Source of the DNA: Methanospirillum sp.
GTDB lineage: Archaea > Halobacteriota > Methanomicrobia > Methanomicrobiales > Methanospirillaceae
Direction: 5' to 3'
Assembly: GCA_028695895.1 (NCBI GenBank)
Contig: JAQVIE010000048.1
Location: 1 to 7,610 of the forward strand
DNA length: 7,610 nt
Shown here in pieces: positions 7,091 to 7,610 of the stretch (positions are counted from its first letter, which is position 1; each line of letters begins with the position of its first letter). A program made the translations under genes and the position numbers. The notes under the pieces are model-generated. The model was given only the letters and a program-made list of their open reading frames with translations. It did not search any database and had not been told where the DNA came from.

Positions 7091-7610
7091 ATGGCTGATA
7101 TGGTCAGAAAAGTAGTCATACCTGCGGCAGGACTTGGAACCAGGTTTTTACCAATTACAAAGGCTCAGCCAAAGGAGATGCTGCCTGTCGTTGACAAGCC
7201 GGTAATCCAGTATGTGGTAGAAGAGGCGGTTAAATCCGGAATTGATGATATCATAATTATTACTGGCAGGAATAAACGCGCAATTGAGGATCATTTCGAC
7301 CGGTGCATCGAACTGGAAGATAAATTTTCGTCAAGCCAGGATTTGACTTCACATGCCTATGTCGATATAACTGACATCCCGAATATTCATTATATAAGGC
7401 AGCGAGAACCAAAGGGGCTTGGAGATGCCATACTGCTCACAGAAAAACATTGTAATGACGAACCATTTGTCGTCCTCCTTGGAGATACAATAACTATTGC
7501 ACCAGAAGGTGAACCAACCTGCACATCACAGATGATCCAGGCATATAATAAGTATAAAAAATCCATCATCGCCATTGAACCTGTTCCAGAATATAAAATT
7601 CCCGACTATG
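7091..7610 (+). CDS. galU: UTP--glucose-1-phosphate uridylyltransferase, 3'-truncated by window edge
   Basis: This cytoplasmic nucleotidyltransferase makes UDP-glucose from UTP and glucose-1-phosphate. The visible 173 residues, roughly 60% of a typical 280-300-residue GalU, have the signature loop AAGLGTRFLP (12-21) and PKEMLPVVDKP (27-37). They also have the nucleotide-sugar region QREPKGLGDA (104-113) and the LLGD metal-binding aspartate (129-132). The frame stays open to the last base, so the gene continues to the right. ATG 7091 begins one base after the ugd stop; GAGGGAG at 7072-7078 is somewhat far upstream, and ATG 7100 is a possible alternative start. Product and substrate pair with ugd: GalU makes the UDP-glucose that Ugd oxidises. 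A glucose-1-phosphate thymidylyltransferase is less likely, because the PKEMLPVVDKP text is of GalU type. Confidence 0.92.
   Translation, partial: MADMVRKVVIPAAGLGTRFLPITKAQPKEMLPVVDKPVIQYVVEEAVKSGIDDIIIITGRNKRAIEDHFDRCIELEDKFSSSQDLTSHAYVDITDIPNIHYIRQREPKGLGDAILLTEKHCNDEPFVVLLGDTITIAPEGEPTCTSQMIQAYNKYKKSIIAIEPVPEYKIPDY

Overview
The window looks like chromosome of a hydrogenotrophic methanogenic archaeon. The evidence is a formylmethanofuran dehydrogenase (Fwd) gene set, which is diagnostic of methanogens and close relatives, together with archaeal-style Shine-Dalgarno sites and AT-rich spacers. The [NiFe] hydrogenase of the energy-converting type, the moderate GC content and the protein style would fit Methanomicrobiales (for example a Methanospirillum-like organism). 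That placement is an inference from memory, not a database match.

Left and centre (1-4836) form one tightly packed plus-strand gene string. It starts with the 3' part of a membrane-bound group 4 [NiFe] hydrogenase large subunit, cut by the window edge. A 202-residue polyferredoxin with four CxxCxxCxxxCP motifs follows after 3 nt. Then come fwdD (1-nt overlap), fwdB (11-nt overlap) and fwdA (8-nt overlap). After a 132-nt AT-rich spacer lies fwdC (4969-5736). In functional terms, the hydrogenase would use the ion gradient to reduce a low-potential ferredoxin with H2, the polyferredoxin would carry the electrons, and FwdBD would use them to reduce CO2 to formate. FwdA would then condense the formate onto methanofuran in the first step of methanogenesis. 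The packing suggests that electron supply and CO2 fixation are expressed together.

Right (5737-7610) is a separate transcription unit in the same direction. An AT-rich spacer with TATA-like sequence precedes ugd (UDP-glucose 6-dehydrogenase, best start TTG at 5818). One nucleotide after it begins galU (UTP-glucose-1-phosphate uridylyltransferase), cut by the right edge. Together they would make UDP-glucose and then UDP-glucuronate for surface polysaccharide or protein glycosylation.

No RNA gene, mobile element, CRISPR array or frameshifted gene was seen. The most notable point is the fusion of hydrogenase, polyferredoxin and Fwd genes into one apparent operon. I did not find clear evidence of a wholly new system.
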